Source: Flavobacteriaceae bacterium
GTDB lineage: Bacteria; Bacteroidota; Bacteroidia; Flavobacteriales; Flavobacteriaceae
Length of the DNA stretch: 64,000 nucleotides
NCBI GenBank assembly: GCA_013373635.1
Contig: JABXHN010000038.1
Span: 1-64,000 of the forward strand
Reading direction: 5' to 3'
A model generated the notes under the pieces. It ran no database searches. It saw nothing but the letters and a program-made list of their open reading frames with translations, and had not been told where the DNA came from. Made by a program: the position numbers and the translations under genes. Shown in pieces: positions 62,774 to 64,000 of the stretch; positions within the stretch are counted from its first letter, which is position 1, and every line of letters begins with the position of its first letter.

Positions 62774-63925
62774 TTGAAATTCACTTATAACGAAATACGA
62801 TGGGTTATCATCCTCAGTGCACTGGGAATTGTCAGTCTTATTTTGTGGAACACCAATGTGTTTTTTGAGAAATTCAAAACCCTCGAGAGAGAAAAGATGG
62901 AAATTTGGGCAACTGCCCAGACTGAATTTATGGCTTCTACCGATCAAATGAATCAAGGGCCTTTAATTCTTCAAATTTTTCAATCCAATAAGGATACCCC
63001 AATGATTTTGGTCAATAAAGACGGATCGACCTGGGTCAATAATATGGATCAATCCATCTTAAAACAGGCTGATCTATTAAAAGAGAAGCTCGAAGAATTC
63101 AGATCTCAAAACAAGCCCATTTTACTAAAACACGAAGACAGTTTAATCGCAACGCTTTATTATGGCGATGCTCCTATCTTAAACAAGCTCAAGTATTACC
63201 CTCTAGGGCTTTTATTTATTCTAGTATTGTTCTCTGCGATTCTGTATTTCTATATGAAATCCGTTAAAGTATCAGAACAAAACAAACTTTGGGCAGGTAT
63301 GGCCAAAGAAACAGCTCATCAAATTGCTACTCCTCTATCGGCTTTGATGGGATGGAACAATTTGCTTAAATCCAAAGGCGCCGAACAAGAAATTACCGAT
63401 GAGATGGATAAGGATATCGATCGACTTAATTTGATTACCGATCGATTTTCAAAGATAGGTGCGAGTCCAAAACTGACGCTGTATCCTCTTGTAAAAACCA
63501 CAAAAGAAGGAGTCATCTATCTCAAGAGAAGGTTCCCCGAGCACATCGAACTCACTGTGGATGAATCCTTTTTAGAGCAGCAAATAGCCCTTAACAAACC
63601 ACTCTATTTTTGGTGCTTAGAAAACATCATCAAAAATGGCATCGATGCCATGAATGGAAGTGGTAAGATTGAAATCAGTTTTAAAACTGAAAATTTATCC
63701 TGCTCTGTTTACATAAAAGATCAGGGACCTGGAATCCCTCAAAACAAACTCAAGACGATATTCAAACCTGGGTACAGCACTAAAACTAGAGGTTGGGGTC
63801 TAGGCCTTTCTCTCGCTAAAAGGATTATTGAAGAATATCACAAAGGCAAAATATCTGTTGTTGAGAGTTCATCCAAAGGAACCACCTTTGAACTAAAATT
63901 TAGAAAGGGAATAGCTGAATCTTAA
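62774..63925 (+). CDS. Sensor histidine kinase
   Basis: Start is a TTG at 62774, the only start that includes the first membrane helix. The 383-residue protein has helices at about 8-28 and 142-162 flanking a periplasmic sensor region. The phospho-accepting histidine is H182 in AHQIATPL. The ATP-binding lobe has NIIKNGIDAM, DQGPGIP and GWGLGLSLAKRI. It carries no receiver domain, and no response regulator lies beside it within the window, so the partner may be elsewhere. The signal is unknown. The stop overlaps that of the gene at the window end. Confidence 0.9.
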   Translation: MKFTYNEIRWVIILSALGIVSLILWNTNVFFEKFKTLEREKMEIWATAQTEFMASTDQMNQGPLILQIFQSNKDTPMILVNKDGSTWVNNMDQSILKQADLLKEKLEEFRSQNKPILLKHEDSLIATLYYGDAPILNKLKYYPLGLLFILVLFSAILYFYMKSVKVSEQNKLWAGMAKETAHQIATPLSALMGWNNLLKSKGAEQEITDEMDKDIDRLNLITDRFSKIGASPKLTLYPLVKTTKEGVIYLKRRFPEHIELTVDESFLEQQIALNKPLYFWCLENIIKNGIDAMNGSGKIEISFKTENLSCSVYIKDQGPGIPQNKLKTIFKPGYSTKTRGWGLGLSLAKRIIEEYHKGKISVVESSSKGTTFELKFRKGIAES

Positions 63926-64000
63926 AGCGCCGCCTTAATTGAATCACAAACAGATTCAAAATCTTCTTTGGAAAGAGATTCTTTCTTGCCAAAGGTAGCA
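63922..64000 (-). CDS. C-terminal end of an unidentified gene (runs off the window)
   Basis: The last 79 bases encode on the minus strand a C terminus reading ATFGKKESLSKEDFESVCDSIKAAL and stop TAA. The gene continues beyond base 64000, so start and family cannot be judged. Its stop overlaps the histidine kinase stop by three bases (63922-63925). Confidence 0.6.
   Translation of the reverse strand, partial: ATFGKKESLSKEDFESVCDSIKAAL

Overview
The window is a gene-dense, AT-rich stretch of chromosome from a Bacteroidota bacterium, most likely a marine member of the Flavobacteriaceae. This is inferred from gene content: DUF4271, DUF4296, DUF3098, DUF3127, DUF5009, DUF5916 and DUF1080 proteins, GHxxxH-type and TonB-related envelope proteins, and the neighbour orders ftsX-DUF3098-uppP-truB and DUF4271-hemD-pckA. 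It is also supported by the recurrent promoter -7 element TAnnTTTG in front of genes and by the weak ribosome binding sites. I see no rRNA, CRISPR array, insertion sequence or phage block.

Layout. 1-1480: an initiator tRNA followed by a lone Fic-family gene that lies between the tRNA 3' end and a degraded copy of that 3' end. 1485-7490: a periplasmic sugar-isomerase-like lipoprotein, a 500 bp gap with a possible small RNA, a small secreted protein, an AraC-type regulator, an envelope trio with DUF4956 and DUF2490 proteins, and a PHP-domain phosphodiesterase. 7537-14453: a transporter of the Nramp fold plus pxpABC (5-oxoproline to glutamate), then nadABC (aspartate to nicotinate mononucleotide). 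14555-17711: a second isomerase-like lipoprotein and a DUF5916 outer-membrane-type protein. 17708-22406: a glycerol regulon (glpF, glpR, glpD, glpK) with phased direct repeats over the glpD promoter. 22407-28255: DUF5009, DUF1080, kynureninase, an SGNH hydrolase, and cysE-cysM.

28318-36568 is an alpha-glucan cluster read on the minus strand: glgE, maltokinase, glgB, a GH31 glucosidase and a free-standing glycogen-binding module. It fits the GlgE route to glycogen, but no trehalose synthase is present here. 36671-41753 holds a large sortilin-type BNR protein, an exported PLP enzyme and a cytochrome c lipoprotein. 41856-48568 is a seven-gene minus-strand run: a polyprenol sugar transferase, dihydroorotase, a DUF4296 lipoprotein, a PfkB kinase and gluconate genes (gntK, gnd, gntP). 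48681-54976 holds DUF4271, hemD, pckA, DUF423, a saccharopine-dehydrogenase-like gene, an Lrp regulator and a membrane zinc protease. 55077-64000 holds semiSWEET-leuS, the ftsX-DUF3098-uppP-truB-tonB-like operon, tag, DUF3127, a histidine kinase and the end of one more gene.

The window is tightly packed. Many same-strand genes overlap by 1 or 4 bases, and six of ten convergent gene pairs have stop codons that overlap or touch, leaving no room for a terminator. Most of it is ordinary metabolism. The places I think deserve a second look are the Fic/tRNA locus, the possible small RNA near 2.6 kb, the non-canonical Nramp protein next to pxpABC, the phased repeats at glpD, the GlgE cluster without treS, and the leuS-semiSWEET coupling. 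All functional calls rest on reading motifs by eye; no database search was run.
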